NCBI GenBank assembly: GCA_024640385.1
Contig: JAHEFC010000212.1
Coordinates: 1-6,851 of the forward strand
From: Sphingobacteriales bacterium
Lineage (GTDB): Bacteria; Bacteroidota; Bacteroidia; Chitinophagales; Chitinophagaceae
Direction: 5' to 3'
Length of the DNA stretch: 6,851 bases
A program made the position numbers and the translations under genes. Within the stretch, counting starts at the first letter, position 1. Each line of letters opens with the position of its first letter. Shown piece after piece: positions 5,060-6,851 of this stretch. The notes under the pieces were generated by a model. It saw only the letters and a program-made list of their open reading frames with translations, was not told where the DNA came from and made no database searches.

Positions 5060-5851
5060 ATGAAAAGAATATTGATCACTGCCATACTCCTTCTGAATTT
5101 CATACAGGCCAGCCTGGGTGATGATTTCTGTGGTACAAATAATAAAGTATTCCTGGAAGGTGAGCGGATCACTTTGAAGGTGTTTTACAGCGTGATCGGT
5201 ATCTATATTGAAGCCGGGACTGCCCAGTTAAGCCTTAAAAAGGAAGTCCTGGATAATAAAACTTATTTCCATGCAATAGGCGATGGATTTTCCAATCCGA
5301 GGTACGACTGGATATTTAAAGTACGCGACCGTTATGAAACCTATCTGGATACGAATACCCTGAAGCCCTACAAGTTCATCAGGAATGTCAATGAAGGAGG
5401 GTATAAAAAATTTGAGAACGTGACATTCAATCACGAAAACAATACCGCAACCAGCAAGAACGGCACGTTTGCGGTTCCTCCCTGCATACAGGATGTGATC
5501 AGCGCCGTGTATTATGCACGGAATATTGACTTTAACAAGTATAAGCCAAACGACAAGATCCCGTTCAGCCTCTTCATTGACGATGAGGTGAACAATCTTT
5601 TTATCCGTTATATTGGAAAAGAAGAGATCAAAACCAAATACGGCAAGTTCAGGGCCATCAAATTAAAACCCTTGCTCATTAAGGGGGATATTTTTGAAGG
5701 TGGTGAGAAGATGACTTTGTGGGTCTCCGATGACCAGAATCACATTCCACTGCGTGCAGAAAGCCCCATATCTGTCGGCAGTGTGAAAGTAGATATGATG
5801 GGATTTTCCAATCTTCGTTATCCGCTCAGTTCCAGGATCAGTTTCCGTTAG
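5060..5851 (+). CDS. Secreted DUF3108 domain protein
   Basis: The 263-residue product has a Sec signal peptide at about residues 1-20 (MKRILITAILLLNFIQASLG), with no lipobox, so it should be periplasmic or outer-membrane associated. The mature part matches the DUF3108 pattern as I know it: GERITLKVFYSVIGIYIEAGTAQLSL near the N-terminus, RDRYETYLDTNTLKPYKFIRNVNEGGYK in the middle, CIQDVISAVYYARNIDF at 142-158, and EKMTLWVSDDQNHIPLRAE near the end. It is probably beta-rich. Cys24 and Cys142 are the only cysteines and could form a disulphide. DUF3108 has no established function. The ATG at 5060 gives the normal Met-Lys-Arg start; a TTG directly before it adds only one residue. It lies 89 bp after the LPG-TM gene with no clear promoter, so cotranscription is likely. 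Its TAG overlaps the opposing gene's stop by four bases. Confidence 0.88.
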   Translation: MKRILITAILLLNFIQASLGDDFCGTNNKVFLEGERITLKVFYSVIGIYIEAGTAQLSLKKEVLDNKTYFHAIGDGFSNPRYDWIFKVRDRYETYLDTNTLKPYKFIRNVNEGGYKKFENVTFNHENNTATSKNGTFAVPPCIQDVISAVYYARNIDFNKYKPNDKIPFSLFIDDEVNNLFIRYIGKEEIKTKYGKFRAIKLKPLLIKGDIFEGGEKMTLWVSDDQNHIPLRAESPISVGSVKVDMMGFSNLRYPLSSRISFR

Positions 5852-6684
5852 TTATCCGGGCTATAAACATCTTTCATCCTGATCCCTCTTTCTGTTTTTT
5901 GCAAAGTGCAGAAAGCGATGGTTGGGTCATGTTCAAACATCAGCACATAATCATTCTCGACTGCTTCTTCTAAAAATGCTTTTTTTTCCAACAGCGTGGT
6001 CAGCGGGAACATGTCGTATGCCATCACATAAGGAATAGGGATATGCGCTGCGGCAGGTAAGAGATCGGCCATATAAACGATGGTCCTGCCATTATAATTG
6101 ATCTGTGGAAGCATCATGGCTTCCGTATGGCCATAGGCAAATCGTATCGATACATTTTCAGTAAACGGCGTCAAAGGAGAAACCTCTATCATTTTCAGTT
6201 TGCCGGATTCCTGAATGGGAAGGATATTTTCTTTCAGAAAAGAAGCTTTCTCCCTGTCGTTGGGCTCTGTTGCCCATTTCCAGTGTTTCTCGTTGCACCA
6301 GTATGTTGCGTTGGGGAATGCAGGCACCAGTTGATCTCCTTGTTTTTTTATCGCTCCGCCGCAATGATCAAAATGAAGGTGAGTAAGGATCACGTCGGTG
6401 ATATCTGCGGCACTGAAACCATGTTTGGCCAATGACTTGTCCAGGGTATCATCGCCATGCATGAAATAATAACTGAAGAACTTCGCGTCCTGCTTGTCGC
6501 CCATCCCTGTATCAACCAGGATGCGCCTGTCGCCGTCTTCGATCAGCAGGCAGCGGAGCGCCCAGGGGCACATGTTATTTTCATCTGCCGGGTTCAGTTT
6601 GTTCCAGATGGATTTAGGAACCACGCCAAACATGGCGCCTCCGTCCAGTTTGAACATGCCGGTTTCAATTACGTACAGTTTCAT
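5848..6684 (-). CDS. Metallo-beta-lactamase-fold hydrolase (AHL-lactonase-like group)
   Basis: This 278-residue cytoplasmic protein (no signal peptide) has a complete dinuclear metal site of the MBL superfamily: the THLHFDHCGG motif gives His102, His104, Asp106 and His107, then His186 in YGHTEAM, Asp207 in YMADLLP and His252 in FEHDP. The order, the spacing and the N-terminal RILVDTGMGDK (54-64) resemble the AttM/AiiA-type N-acyl-homoserine lactonase and related esterase/lactonase group rather than beta-lactamases or glyoxalase II. The actual substrate is unknown; many members of this group act on other lactones or esters. The ATG is preceded by no Shine-Dalgarno sequence and lies inside the end of the upstream transporter gene (20-base overlap, different frame), which implies translational coupling. 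The last four bases overlap the stop of the convergent DUF3108 gene. Confidence 0.9.
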   Translation of the reverse strand: MKLYVIETGMFKLDGGAMFGVVPKSIWNKLNPADENNMCPWALRCLLIEDGDRRILVDTGMGDKQDAKFFSYYFMHGDDTLDKSLAKHGFSAADITDVILTHLHFDHCGGAIKKQGDQLVPAFPNATYWCNEKHWKWATEPNDREKASFLKENILPIQESGKLKMIEVSPLTPFTENVSIRFAYGHTEAMMLPQINYNGRTIVYMADLLPAAAHIPIPYVMAYDMFPLTTLLEKKAFLEEAVENDYVLMFEHDPTIAFCTLQKTERGIRMKDVYSPDN

Positions 6685-6851
6685 TGCGCATTCTTTTAAG
6701 CGTGACCAGCAAAAATACCATACCGATGATGAAAAAACTCATGCAACTCAGAACCGAAGTCCGTTGAGAGCCGGTTAGCTCGGTGAGGAAACCGAACAGG
6801 AAAAGCCCGATCACGATCCCGACTTTTTCGGAAACATCAAAAAAGCTGAAG
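6665..6851 (-). CDS. MFS transporter (UMF1-type), C-terminal 61 residues (partial)
   Basis: On the minus strand an open frame runs in from the right edge (first full codon at 6850) to a TGA at 6667-6665. Its 61 residues begin FSFFDVSEKVGIVIGLFLFG and include FLTELTGSQRTSVLSC, then a hydrophobic helix and the basic tail TLKRMRNETVRN. The pattern of aromatic FSFxDVxEK, a helix, a loop with LTGSxRxSVL and a final helix is what I recall for the end of UMF1-family major-facilitator proteins, which are 12-helix inner-membrane transporters of largely unknown substrate. The gene overlaps the MBL hydrolase by 20 bases in another frame and is the upstream gene of that operon. The family call rests on a short tail and is moderately certain; the rest is outside the window. 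Confidence 0.7.
   Translation of the reverse strand, partial: FSFFDVSEKVGIVIGLFLFGFLTELTGSQRTSVLSCMSFFIIGMVFLLVTLKRMRNETVRN

Noticed and set aside
4999..5121. Short plus-strand open frame with a TTG start and protein-like beginning (IEGRPFAVAAFKELKSTNID) in the gap before the DUF3108 gene
   Set aside because: Only about 40 codons, no ATG or ribosome site, most of its second half overlaps the DUF3108 signal-peptide region in another frame, and no family is recognised. A homology search would be needed to revive it.
6494..6778. Plus-strand open frame of 94 codons at the right end
   Set aside because: It is antisense to the MBL gene and the MFS tail, both of which have clear family signatures on the minus strand.

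Overview
The window looks like ordinary chromosomal DNA of a Bacteroidetes bacterium, probably of the Chitinophagaceae type. The reasons are mid-range GC, two lipoproteins, start sites mostly without a Shine-Dalgarno sequence, matches to the Bacteroidetes -7 promoter element TAnnTTTG, and protein variants typical of that phylum (NodT-type efflux lipoprotein, greA next to a HIT protein, DUF3108 protein, stand-alone lysylphosphatidylglycerol-synthase-type membrane protein). The taxon is inferred from these features, not from a database search.

Layout, left to right. (1) 2-1476, plus strand: the last codons of a probable RND efflux pump permease, then the outer-membrane lipoprotein channel of the same tripartite pump. 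(2) 1512-2048, plus: a small secreted lipoprotein with an NTF2/SnoaL-like body. (3) 2069-2172: a greA leader holding a promoter match, a near-perfect intrinsic terminator hairpin and the only strong Shine-Dalgarno sequence in the window. (4) 2173-3360, plus: a tightly overlapping operon of greA, a HIT-family protein and a four-helix membrane protein. (5) 3361-3396: a convergent gap filled mostly by four copies of a 7-bp repeat. (6) 3397-3957, minus: ruvC, with a TTG start. (7) 3987-4970 and 5060-5851, plus: a polytopic LPG-synthase-TM protein that seems to need a CTG start, then a secreted DUF3108 protein. (8) 5848-6684 and 6665-6851, minus: a metallo-beta-lactamase-fold hydrolase and, upstream of it in the same operon, the C-terminus of an MFS transporter of UMF1 type.

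The genes form several unrelated functional blocks: envelope export, transcript-cleavage rescue of RNA polymerase (GreA), Holliday-junction resolution (RuvC), envelope-lipid-type membrane proteins, and a putative lactonase-like hydrolase with a transporter. I see no defence system, mobile element, CRISPR array, tRNA or rRNA. The most interesting signals are regulatory: the terminator inside the greA leader, which resembles in principle the E. coli GraL arrangement; the very compact ruvC/LPG-TM divergent region, where both genes lack ATG starts and the two -7 boxes face each other; and the heptamer repeat. No gap between genes exceeds 300 bases.
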